Positions 1-6,526 are shown, counted from the first letter of the stretch. The stretch: DNA of 7,269 bases from an uncultured Rhizobiaceae group bacterium (GCA_937923355.1 CALAIO010000271.1:1-7269), one strand, 5' to 3'. A program made the numbers and translations. Notes: a model not told the origin generated them from the sequence alone.

Positions 1-39
1 TTTTTTTATGGAATAAAATATAAACTGGAATTTAAAACC

Positions 40-585
40 ATGCCACATTCTCTTCGCCAACAATTAGAACAAGCCATTCGTGCTATTCCTGACTACCCCA
101 AGGAAGGGATTATGTTTCGCGATATTACAACGCTTTTAAGCGATGCTTCCGCTTTTCGTCGTTCGATTGATGAGCTTGTGCATCCCTATAGTGGTTCACA
201 AATAGATTTTGTTGCGGGCATTGAGGCACGTGGGTTCATCCTTGGTGGGGCAATGGCGCATCAGCTTTCCTGCGGGTTTGTACCCATACGTAAAAAAGGC
301 AAATTGCCTTCGGACTCCATCTCGATTGAATATGATTTGGAGTATGGCAAGGATGAATTGGAAATTCACAAGGATGCCTTCAAGAAGGGTGCACGGGTTC
401 TGCTTGTTGATGATTTGATCGCAACGGGTGGTACGGCTGAGGCTTCGGTTAGTCTTCTGCGAGAGCTTGAAGCTGATATTATTGGAGCTTGTTTTGTGAT
501 TGATCTGCCAGAATTGGGTGGGCGTAAAAAGCTCCGTGATATGGGGATTTCCGTTCGCACGCTCGTTGAGTTTGACGGGCATTAG
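40..585 (+). CDS. apt: Adenine phosphoribosyltransferase
   Basis: This gene encodes the cytosolic purine-salvage enzyme that makes AMP from adenine and PRPP. At 181 residues it is the usual full length for the family. The family's landmarks are visible in order: FRDIT at residues 26-30, IEARGF at 61-66 (the base-side loop), RKKGKLP at 84-90, EYDLEYG at 97-103 (flexible loop over the active site), and the PRPP-binding motif [13 protein letters not shown] at 120-132, whose two aspartates and TGGT loop bind the ribose phosphate. The ATG at 40 gives the expected N-terminus, with a helix before the DYP-x-x-GI motif. The ribosome site is weak (CTGGAA at 25-30). The next gene in the same direction begins 84 bases later. 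Nothing looks broken, and identity is very secure. Confidence 0.97.
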   Translation: MPHSLRQQLEQAIRAIPDYPKEGIMFRDITTLLSDASAFRRSIDELVHPYSGSQIDFVAGIEARGFILGGAMAHQLSCGFVPIRKKGKLPSDSISIEYDLEYGKDELEIHKDAFKKGARVLLVDDLIATGGTAEASVSLLRELEADIIGACFVIDLPELGGRKKLRDMGISVRTLVEFDGH

Positions 586-593
586 GTAAGCTT

Positions 594-622
594 TTGGATT
601 GTCGCTTTTAGCACTTTAAAAT
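594..622 (+). promoter_or_regulatory. Possible sigma-70-type promoter for the oxidoreductase gene
   Basis: TTGGAT at 594-599 and TAAAAT at 617-622 are separated by 17 bases. The -10 box matches the consensus in five of six positions but the -35 box in only three. It lies in the 84-base gap after apt, about 48 bases before the next start codon. This is inference from pattern only, and the gene could equally be read through from apt. Confidence 0.2.
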
Positions 623-658
623 CTTTCCCGACTCACCATTATGCACTCTAATAAAATT

Positions 659-664
659 GGAGAG
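659..664 (+). promoter_or_regulatory. Ribosome binding site of the oxidoreductase gene
   Basis: GGAGAG lies five bases before the ATG at 670 and is purine-rich through position 666. It fixes that ATG as the start, and the protein then begins directly with the Rossmann-fold strand MKVGFIGLG, as expected for the family. Confidence 0.75.
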
Positions 665-669
665 AGTAA

Positions 670-1629
670 ATGAAAGTCGGATTTATTGGCCTTGGCAATG
701 CGGGCGGAAAGCTTGCGGGCAGTCTGCTTCGAAATAAACATGACCTAACGGTTTTGGATTTGGACAAGCAGGCAGCACAACCTTTTCTGGATCAAGGGGC
801 TAAATGGGCTGAAAGTGCCAAGGCAATGGCGCAGGCCTGTGATCTGATCATTACTTGTCTGCCTAGCCCTGCGGCTTCTGCTGCCGTAATGGAGGGTGAG
901 GGCGGTATTCTCGAAGGTATTAGTGAGGGTAAAATTTGGGCTGAGATGTCTACGACAGATGCAGATGAAATCAAGCGTTTGGCAAAGCTTGTAGAAGCCA
1001 AAGGTGGAACGGCTGTTGAGTGCCCTGTCTCTGGTGGGTGTCATCGTGCAGCAACGGGTAATATTTCGATTTTTGTAGGTGGAGAACGTGCAGCTTTTGA
1101 TCGTATGTTACCATTCTTGAAAACCCTTGGACGGCGCATCTTGCATACTGGGGAATTAGGCTCAGCTTCCATTCTCAAAGTAATGACGAACTATCTGGCA
1201 ACGGCCAATCTGATTACCATGTGCGAAGCCATGGTGACGATGAAAGCAGCTGGCATTGATATGGCAACGACTTATGAAGCCATGGTGATTTCGTCTGGTA
1301 CTTCCTTTGCTGCGGAAACCGAAGGGCAGGTCATTTTGAACGGCAGTCGCGATATTGAGTTCACCATGGATTTGGTGCTCAAGGACATAGGGCTTTTCCA
1401 AAAAATTGCGGAAGATAATAACGTGCCGCTTGAAATAAGCCCTATGCTCATTGACATCATGAAAGACGGGCAAAAGCGCTATGGCGAACGTGCCAATTCA
1501 GATGATATTATCAGGCGTTTGGAGGATGCGACTGGCCATGAGATTTTGGCCGATGGCTTTCCTGCATTACTGGTTGATGATGAACCAGAAGAAGAAGGCT
1601 ATGAGGTTGTGCCGCGCGGACGATCATAG
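670..1629 (+). CDS. NAD(P)-dependent oxidoreductase, 3-hydroxyisobutyrate dehydrogenase family
   Basis: This is a member of the beta-hydroxyacid dehydrogenase family (3-hydroxyisobutyrate dehydrogenase, tartronate semialdehyde reductase, GLYR1-like), cytosolic enzymes that oxidise a beta-hydroxyacid or reduce the semialdehyde. The N-terminal Rossmann domain has the nucleotide motif GFIGLGNAGGKLAG (residues 4-17). The substrate motif is ECPVSGG at 117-123, followed by HRAATGNISIFVGG. The catalytic lysine should be K170 in GSASILKVMTNYL, with N174 after it, and the C-terminal helical domain carries FTMDLVLKDIGL at 231-242. Length is 319, slightly longer than the usual 290-300, because of an acidic tail (DDEPEEEGYE, 303-312). 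The aspartate after strand beta-2 (LDLD at 29-32) suggests a preference for NAD over NADP, which is an inference. The exact substrate cannot be read from sequence or neighbours, so no gene symbol is given. Confidence 0.9.
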   Translation: MKVGFIGLGNAGGKLAGSLLRNKHDLTVLDLDKQAAQPFLDQGAKWAESAKAMAQACDLIITCLPSPAASAAVMEGEGGILEGISEGKIWAEMSTTDADEIKRLAKLVEAKGGTAVECPVSGGCHRAATGNISIFVGGERAAFDRMLPFLKTLGRRILHTGELGSASILKVMTNYLATANLITMCEAMVTMKAAGIDMATTYEAMVISSGTSFAAETEGQVILNGSRDIEFTMDLVLKDIGLFQKIAEDNNVPLEISPMLIDIMKDGQKRYGERANSDDIIRRLEDATGHEILADGFPALLVDDEPEEEGYEVVPRGRS

Positions 1630-1744
1630 CGATTTTGCTCTTGGTTTAATTCTCATGTTACGTAGGGATAAGGGACGATTGGTTCTTACAATTTCTGCGT
1701 GTTTGCTTTATTTATAGATGAGTAAATTCTCAATGACCTTCCAC

Positions 1745-1762
1745 AGGAGCGGCTGAGCAGCC
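1745..1762 (+). promoter_or_regulatory. Distant Shine-Dalgarno followed by a small hairpin
   Basis: AGGAG at 1745-1749 is the only good ribosome-binding sequence before the CNNM gene, but it ends 27 bases before the ATG at 1777. Between them GGCT (1751-1754) and AGCC (1759-1762) can pair around the tetraloop GAGC. Folding would shorten the effective spacing to about 15 bases. No ATG, GTG or TTG lies in frame between the AGGAG and 1777. The site is real as sequence; a role in translation is inference. Confidence 0.25.
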
Positions 1763-1776
1763 AGTATTTCATATCC

Positions 1777-2844
1777 ATGACCTTATTGATTTTCTTTCTT
1801 TTCCTTGCGGTATTTGTTTCCTTTTTGTGTTCGGTGTGTGAGGCGGTTCTGCTTTCAATCCGGCCGGCCTATATCGCAACACTTGAAGAAACCAAGCCAA
1901 CACTTGCTAAAAAGCTAAAGGGCTTAGTTGAGAATATTGATCGCCCGCTTGCTGCCATTTTGACTGCTAATACCATCTCCCATACCATGGGCGCTGCAGG
2001 TGTTGGTGCGCAGGCCACTGTTGTGTTTGGCAATGAATATCTGGGCGTTATCTCGGCCGTTCTTACGCTTGTGATCTTAGTGTTTTCAGAGATTATTCCA
2101 AAGACCCTAGGTGCAACTTATTGGCAAAAGCTTGCACCTAGTATTAGCAAGATTATTCAATGGATGATCTGGGGGCTTTTCCCGCTTGTTTGGCTATCTG
2201 AAAAACTTACCAAGTTTATGTCTGGTGGCCATGCAAGTCCGTTCACCTTTAGCCGTGATGAAGTGCGTGCGATGATGGACATCGGCAAAAATGAGGGCGT
2301 GTTCAATGAAGAAGAACATGTCATCTTTACCAATATGATGAAAATCCGCCAGATTTCCGTGCGCGATATCATGACACCAAGATCGGTCGTTTTTGCTTTG
2401 TCAGGTGATATGACGGCAGAGGAATACTTCAAAGAACATCCAAAGTCTGCTTTCTCAAGGGTGCCACTTTTCTCATCTTCGCCTGATAGTATTGATGGAT
2501 ATGTTCTAAAAGTAGATATTCTTGCCGCAATTGCTTCTGGCAAGAAGAAAACAAAACTTTCTTCTCTGAAACGAGACTTCTTTGTACTCACCGATCAAAT
2601 GTCTGCCTTTGATGCCCATTCCAAGCTGATTAATCAGCAAACCCATATGGCACTTGTGCTGGATGAATACGGTTCAGTTCAAGGCTTGGTGACGCTCGAA
2701 GATGTGATTGAAACCATCATGGGGCTTGAAATCACCGATGAACTAGACACCGTAGAAGACATGCAAATCCTCGCGCGAAACCAATGGCGTAAACGCATGA
2801 AACTCATGGGCGTGGACACAGAAAAGGTAGATACTTCGGTTTGA
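1777..2844 (+). CDS. CNNM (DUF21) transmembrane protein with paired CBS domains
   Basis: This is an inner-membrane protein of the CNNM/CorB family (often named hemolysin-related or HlyC/CorC), linked in other bacteria to magnesium efflux or ion homeostasis. The DUF21 membrane part covers about residues 1-145, with hydrophobic segments near 3-25, 56-78, 88-108 and 122-142, and includes the conserved SEIIPKT at 104-110. A linker (EGVFNEEEH, 173-181) leads to a CBS pair: the first starts at VRDIMTPRSVV (195-205) and continues through GYVLKVDIL (241-249); the second contains ALVLDEYGSVQGLVTLEDV (292-310). CBS pairs in this family bind Mg-ATP. At 355 residues it is shorter than the common 420-440, because the C-terminal transporter-associated domain (CorC_HlyC) is absent; the protein ends in a short basic stretch (WRKRMK, 337-342). 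The start is the only in-frame ATG that gives the complete first helix, although its ribosome site is distant. The transported ion is not determined. Confidence 0.92.
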   Translation: MTLLIFFLFLAVFVSFLCSVCEAVLLSIRPAYIATLEETKPTLAKKLKGLVENIDRPLAAILTANTISHTMGAAGVGAQATVVFGNEYLGVISAVLTLVILVFSEIIPKTLGATYWQKLAPSISKIIQWMIWGLFPLVWLSEKLTKFMSGGHASPFTFSRDEVRAMMDIGKNEGVFNEEEHVIFTNMMKIRQISVRDIMTPRSVVFALSGDMTAEEYFKEHPKSAFSRVPLFSSSPDSIDGYVLKVDILAAIASGKKKTKLSSLKRDFFVLTDQMSAFDAHSKLINQQTHMALVLDEYGSVQGLVTLEDVIETIMGLEITDELDTVEDMQILARNQWRKRMKLMGVDTEKVDTSV

Positions 2845-2876
2845 TTAAAGTTTTAGAGCTGAGTGAATGCCTTAAG

Positions 2877-2901
2877 CTTGATTAGTATTTTTAATATCAA
2901 G
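2877..2901. repeat. AT-rich inverted repeat upstream of the 456-residue gene
   Basis: CTTGAT at 2877-2882 is mirrored by ATCAAG at 2896-2901 around a 13-base AT-rich centre. It sits 33 bases after the CNNM stop and 55 bases before the next start. It is not followed by a T-run, so it does not look like an intrinsic terminator. It could be an operator or chance in an AT-rich gap. Confidence 0.3.
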
Positions 2902-2942
2902 AAAATTGACAGTTAACTATTTTATAAAGCATCCTTTTATAC

Positions 2943-2949
2943 GGGAGGG
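2943..2949 (+). promoter_or_regulatory. Strong ribosome binding site of the 456-residue gene
   Basis: GGGAGGG lies six bases before the ATG at 2956. It is the best Shine-Dalgarno sequence in the window and fixes the start of this otherwise unrecognised gene, supporting that it is really translated. Confidence 0.75.
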
Positions 2950-2955
2950 TGTTTT

Positions 2956-4326
2956 ATGAATAAAGATAGCATATACGAAGTTTTAAAAATGAAGCCGCCA
3001 AAAAAAGGTGGCGAACAGGCGCGGTTGTTTCCAGTACTTTCTGAAAGTTCCAAAGAGGGCCGAGCTGCATCGATCTTTCTAGCTTGTTTATCATTGGTTC
3101 CTGAATTTGCCGATAAAATTCTTCACCCATTAGGTCGAAAAATTGGATCGCGATCAAAGGTATATTGTTTAACTGAGGTATGCTTTGACGAAAATAAAGA
3201 TAATCGTCCAGATGGATTGGTTGGTGTCGTTACATCTGGAAATGTCTGGAAAGCATTGTTAGAATTCAAGGTTGGTGGTGAACTTACTAAAGACCAAGTG
3301 GAGAGATATCTCAAAGTTGCTAGAGATGCAAAAATGGATGCCGTCATCACGATTTCTAATGATATTGTTCCTACTCCTGACGTGTCACCAGTCGTTGTTG
3401 ACAAGCGACTGGTAAAAAGCGTGTCGCTCTTTCATATTTCTTGGATGCAAATTTTCACACATGCACAAATGTTAATTGCCAATAATAAAATTTTAGACTC
3501 TGACCATGCATTAATCATTGAAGAGTTTTTGCGATTTTTAATGCACCCTAGTACTGGCATAAAAGGGTTTGCTCAAATGCCATCCGAATGGCCCACTTTA
3601 ATTGATAAGGCTCGAAATATCGGAAATTTAAACAAAAATGGAAAAGATGAACAATCTGTTATTAATGGATGGATGCAAGAAGAAAGGGAGCTGTCTTTCA
3701 TACTGTCACAAAAGACTGGCGCGTATTGTAGATTAAAACGAAATAGAATTGAGTCTGGAGATGTAGGTGAGATTGTTAAAAGTCACATGAAGCGTCTTTG
3801 TGATGATTATTACATTGAATCAGAGCTTTTGGTCTCGAACGCTGCTGCACCTCTGCAAGTCAAAGCAGATTTAAAATCGAGAACGATTTCTTTTGCTATG
3901 CGCTTATCTGCGCCTCAAGATAAGTCGCGCTTATCTGCTAGTGTGAATTGGCTATTAAGGCAGATACCTAATGACATAAAAGAATGTGATATTGTTGCGC
4001 ATTGGTCAGGAAGAACGCCTTCAACAAGAAAGCCTGTTGAAGTGTTAAGAGAGGATCAGAGCGAAATTATTTCTACAAACAAGTCTGCGCTTCCTACTGC
4101 TTTTGAAGTGTCTAGAGTCATAAGCTTAGGTGCAAAATTTTCCAGTAGGAAAGGTTTGATATCTGCTTTAGAAACAGAAGTTGTTAGGTTTTATACAGAG
4201 ATTGGTGAAAATTTGTCTGAGTGGACACCTAAACCAAGTAAAACGATGAAAACTTCGATCGCTGAAGAAATTGCACATAAAACTACATTTTATGATAAAG
4301 ATACCTTGAACGGTGAGATGCTTTAA
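2956..4326 (+). CDS. Uncharacterised 456-residue protein with a PD-(D/E)XK nuclease-like N-terminal region
   Basis: I do not recognise this as a named family. It is soluble: no signal peptide or membrane helix is visible. Residues 30-135 fit the PD-(D/E)XK core: a first helix with E34 (SKEGRAASIFLACLSLVPEF, 32-51), then RPDG with D86, a strand ending LEFKVG with E103-x-K105, and a helix with Q114-V-E-x-Y118, the Q-x-x-x-Y often found after the ExK in such nucleases. A strand DAVITISND follows at 128-136. The remainder (about 155-456) is mixed helix and strand with no known motif I can name. A strong GGGAGGG ribosome site precedes it. Hand counts of two 60-base samples (3241-3300 and 4201-4260) give 37-38% G+C, against 53% for a sample of ychF (4861-4920), and AAA, AAT and TTA codons are frequent, which is consistent with acquired DNA. 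No partner gene lies beside it. DNA cleavage and a defence role are inference; a catalytically active fold is likely but unproven. Confidence 0.85.
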   Translation: MNKDSIYEVLKMKPPKKGGEQARLFPVLSESSKEGRAASIFLACLSLVPEFADKILHPLGRKIGSRSKVYCLTEVCFDENKDNRPDGLVGVVTSGNVWKALLEFKVGGELTKDQVERYLKVARDAKMDAVITISNDIVPTPDVSPVVVDKRLVKSVSLFHISWMQIFTHAQMLIANNKILDSDHALIIEEFLRFLMHPSTGIKGFAQMPSEWPTLIDKARNIGNLNKNGKDEQSVINGWMQEERELSFILSQKTGAYCRLKRNRIESGDVGEIVKSHMKRLCDDYYIESELLVSNAAAPLQVKADLKSRTISFAMRLSAPQDKSRLSASVNWLLRQIPNDIKECDIVAHWSGRTPSTRKPVEVLREDQSEIISTNKSALPTAFEVSRVISLGAKFSSRKGLISALETEVVRFYTEIGENLSEWTPKPSKTMKTSIAEEIAHKTTFYDKDTLNGEML

Positions 4327-5426
4327 ACGTTAAACTTGAACAGCATCACGTCGCCGTCTTGCACCACATATTCCTTGCCTTCGTCGCGGGATTTGCCTGC
4401 TTCCTTGGCTTTTGTTTCGCCGCCTAGTGTGACGTAATCATCATAGGCAATCGTTTGTGCGCGGATGAAGCCTTTTTCGAAATCCGTGTGGATAACACCT
4501 GCGGCTTGCGGGGCTTTTGAGCCTGCTGCGACTGTCCAGGCGCGGGTTTCCTTTGGCCCCGCAGTGAAATAGGTCAGGAGTTCTAGAAGTTCGTAGCCAG
4601 CAGAAATCAAACGGTCGAGGCCAGACTCTTCAAGACCGTTCATTTCCAGATATTCTGGCTGTTCTTCGTCAGGAAGCTGTGCGATTTCTTCTTCGATGGC
4701 TGCTGAGATGACTACGGATTGCGCGCCTTCGCTGACGGCCAGTTTTGCAACCGCTTCGCTGTGGGCATTGCCTGATCCGGCATCGCTTTCTGCTACGTTA
4801 CAAACGTATAGAATGGGCTTTGAGGTGAGGAGGTTCAGGCCTTTTAGAATTTTAAGATCGTCTGGCTCAATGCCGTCGAGCAAAACACGTGCTGGTTTGC
4901 CCTCGGTTAAAAGCTCGATGGCCTTTTCCATCATCGGCAGCACGGCCATGGCATCCTTGTCTTTGGCGCCAGCTGCACTTTTGGTTTTCTTCAGGCGTTT
5001 TTCAAGACTTTCAAGATCAGCCAGCATGAGTTCGGTATCGATGGTTGCGGCATCTTCTACCGGATCAATTTTACCTTCAACATGCGTGATGTCATCGTCT
5101 TCAAAACAACGCAGCACGTGGATGATCGCATCGACTTCGCGGATGTTGGCAAGGAACTGATTGCCCAGTCCTTCGCCTTTGGAGGCGCCTTTGACGAGGC
5201 CAGCAATATCGACAAACGAAATACGTGTCGGGATGATTTCCTTGGAACCAGCAATTTTTGCAATCTCATTCAGGCGTGTATCAGGCACGGCCACTTCGCC
5301 CGTATTCGGCTCAATCGTACAGAAAGGATAATTAGCCGCCTGCGCTGCTGCAGTCTTCGTAAGTGCATTAAAAAGCGTAGATTTGCCCACATTAGGAAGG
5401 CCAACAATACCGCATTTAAATCCCAT
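4323..5426 (-). CDS. ychF: Redox-regulated ribosome-associated ATPase YchF (OLA1 family)
   Basis: This is a universally conserved TRAFAC-class P-loop protein of the Obg group that prefers ATP to GTP and associates with ribosomes; in other bacteria it affects the oxidative stress response. At 367 residues it has the standard length. The P-loop GLPNVGKST is at residues 9-17, the switch region NYPFCTIEPN at 32-41, and the G3 motif DIAGLVKGASKGEGLGNQF at 73-91. In place of the GTP-specifying NKxD, the G4 position reads NVAE (210-213), the family's hallmark of ATP preference. A coiled-coil helical insert spans about 130-200, and the C-terminal TGS domain runs from about 283 to 365, ending YVVQDGDVMLFKFNV. 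AAGG on the minus strand nine bases before the ATG serves as ribosome site. Its TAA stop overlaps the stop of the convergent 456-residue gene. Confidence 0.98.
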   Translation of the reverse strand: MGFKCGIVGLPNVGKSTLFNALTKTAAAQAANYPFCTIEPNTGEVAVPDTRLNEIAKIAGSKEIIPTRISFVDIAGLVKGASKGEGLGNQFLANIREVDAIIHVLRCFEDDDITHVEGKIDPVEDAATIDTELMLADLESLEKRLKKTKSAAGAKDKDAMAVLPMMEKAIELLTEGKPARVLLDGIEPDDLKILKGLNLLTSKPILYVCNVAESDAGSGNAHSEAVAKLAVSEGAQSVVISAAIEEEIAQLPDEEQPEYLEMNGLEESGLDRLISAGYELLELLTYFTAGPKETRAWTVAAGSKAPQAAGVIHTDFEKGFIRAQTIAYDDYVTLGGETKAKEAGKSRDEGKEYVVQDGDVMLFKFNV

Positions 5427-5480
5427 GATCAGGAACCTTTAGTTTGTAATGATAAGAGTTGGATATGCTTTAGTGGAAGT

Positions 5481-5512
5481 GGGGTGCGAGGGCAAGGGGG
5501 GGGTGATTTGGG
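5481..5512 (+). other. Canonical G-quadruplex motif in the divergent intergenic region
   Basis: Four G-runs on the plus strand are separated by short loops: GGGG (5481-5484), loop TGCGA, GGG (5490-5492), loop CAA, an eight-G run (5496-5503), loop TGATTT, GGG (5510-5512). This satisfies the usual G3+N1-7 pattern. It lies 55 bases upstream of the ychF start and just upstream of the predicted oxygenase promoter. The motif is seen directly; folding or regulation is inference. Confidence 0.7.
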
Positions 5513-5524
5513 TCGCATTTGAAC

Positions 5525-5553
5525 AAGACATATTTAGGATACAGATTTATAAT
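5525..5553 (+). promoter_or_regulatory. Predicted sigma-70-type promoter of the oxygenase gene
   Basis: AAGACA at 5525-5530 (four of six -35 positions) and a perfect TATAAT at 5548-5553 are exactly 17 bases apart. Transcription would begin near 5560, giving a leader of about 20 bases that contains GGGG at 5571-5574, five bases before the ATG at 5580. The G-quadruplex motif ends 12 bases upstream of the -35 box. Confidence 0.45.
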
Positions 5554-5579
5554 GATCCCTAAAATTAAGCGGGGTTACC

Positions 5580-6422
5580 ATGACAGAAAGAGGCGCTCAC
5601 TTTATAAACCTTGACCGTTATCCAATCCACGAAAACGGCGCGAAACGCGATGCAATTCTGAATACTGTTCGCGACGACTTAAATCGTGATGGATGTGCGG
5701 TGCTAAAGGGGTTCCTCACAAAGGATGGTATTGATGCTCTTGCAATAGAGGCTGAGAGTGTATCCGATATGGCTCATAAGTCTTTTAATCGGACCAATCC
5801 ATATTTTACTAAAGATAACCCTGATTTGCCTACCGACGATCCAAGGCGCCAATTTTATGACCGTTCCAATGCATTCATTCCTGCAGATAATTTTCTTCAG
5901 GATGGCCCTTTAAGATCTGTTCACGATTTTGAAGGGTTCGACACTTTTATCAAAGACTGTCTGCAGGAGAAAAACTTTTACCGATATGCAGATCCACTTG
6001 CCGATGTCATTGTAAATATGGCTGATGAAGGCAACGGTTTCCCTTGGCACTTTGATACCAATAATTTCACCGTGACACTCGCTATTCAGAATGCTGAGTC
6101 TGGCGGTGCATTTGAATATGCTGCTGGTATTAGAGAGGGAAATGAAAATTTTGATGAGGTCAAGCGTGTGCTGGATGGCACCTCGGACAAGATCACAGTC
6201 CTTGAATTAGAGCCCGGTGATTTGCAACTTTTCAGAGGTCGTTATTCATTGCATCGTGTTGCTCCGCTAAGCGGTTGTAAGCCTCGTTATGTGGCTATTT
6301 TCTCTTATGTTGAAGAACCGGGAATGGTCGGAAGCCCTGAACGCACAGAACAGCTCTATGGCCGTACTTTACCGATTCATTGGGAAAAATCCGGACAACG
6401 TGCGGATAGTTATATTGATTGA
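5580..6422 (+). CDS. Non-haem Fe(II)/2-oxoglutarate-dependent oxygenase, probable amino-acid or small-molecule hydroxylase
   Basis: This is a cytosolic cupin-fold oxygenase that would couple 2-oxoglutarate decarboxylation to oxidation of a substrate. At 280 residues it looks complete. The iron ligands are readable: H157 and D159 in PWHFDTNNFTVTL (156-167) and the distal H225 in SLHRV (223-227), with R236 eleven residues later (PRYVAIFSY) as the likely 2-oxoglutarate carboxylate ligand. The segment ESGGAFEY (173-180) and the EPGDLQLFRGRYSLHRV block fit double-stranded beta-helix strands. The N-terminal 110 residues contain a helical part with RDDLNRDGCAVLKGFL (31-46), typical of family members that hydroxylate amino acids. 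The overall pattern recalls, from memory, the group that includes the BesD/HalD halogenases, but those carry glycine where this protein has D159, so hydroxylation is the better prediction. No biosynthetic neighbours point to the substrate. It diverges from ychF. Confidence 0.85.
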   Translation: MTERGAHFINLDRYPIHENGAKRDAILNTVRDDLNRDGCAVLKGFLTKDGIDALAIEAESVSDMAHKSFNRTNPYFTKDNPDLPTDDPRRQFYDRSNAFIPADNFLQDGPLRSVHDFEGFDTFIKDCLQEKNFYRYADPLADVIVNMADEGNGFPWHFDTNNFTVTLAIQNAESGGAFEYAAGIREGNENFDEVKRVLDGTSDKITVLELEPGDLQLFRGRYSLHRVAPLSGCKPRYVAIFSYVEEPGMVGSPERTEQLYGRTLPIHWEKSGQRADSYID

Positions 6423-6458
6423 TTTGGGTTTTAATGGAATTTCTACCGAATGGAAAAG

Positions 6459-6473
6459 TTTGGAATTTCCAAA
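6459..6473. repeat. Perfect short palindrome between convergent genes
   Basis: TTTGGAA and TTCCAAA flank a single central T. As RNA it would form a six-base-pair stem with a three-base loop. It is 36 bases after the oxygenase stop and 53 bases beyond the ychJ stop, but no T-run follows on either strand, so it is at best a weak terminator. TGGAATTTC inside it also occurs 26 bases earlier (6435-6443). The rest of the 6423-6526 gap shows nothing else I can name. Confidence 0.3.
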
Positions 6474-6526
6474 GTTGAGCCTCACATGAAGGAAGCTATA
6501 TCAGCGAAATGATTGTAAAAGACTGA

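Noticed and set aside
1..7. T-run at the left edge as the tail of an upstream terminator
   Set aside because: Any stem would lie outside the window, so it cannot be judged.
196..582. Open frame of 128 codons on the minus strand inside apt
   Set aside because: It lies wholly opposite a full-length, motif-complete apt, and its translation has no domain or plausible composition.
1481..1717. 78-codon plus-strand frame overlapping the end of the dehydrogenase gene
   Set aside because: It is out of frame with a well-conserved C-terminal domain; only its last third is intergenic, and that part shows no motif.
1718..1756. Twelve-codon frame (MSKFSMTFHRSG) upstream of the CNNM gene that could be a leader peptide
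   Set aside because: No ribosome site precedes it, it contains no run of regulatory codons, and a frame this short is expected by chance.
4696..5160. 154-codon plus-strand frame opposite ychF, very rich in serine and alanine
   Set aside because: It is a compositional shadow of ychF; the serine-rich, low-complexity translation comes from reading the complementary strand, and no ribosome site precedes it.
5449..5454. TATCAT on the minus strand as a -10 box for ychF
   Set aside because: No acceptable -35 sequence is found 16-18 bases upstream, so the ychF promoter is left unassigned.
5082..5522. 146-codon plus-strand frame running through the ychF start into the intergenic region
   Set aside because: Most of it is antisense to the conserved ychF N-terminus, and the remainder runs through the G-rich tract, giving a glycine-rich nonsense end.
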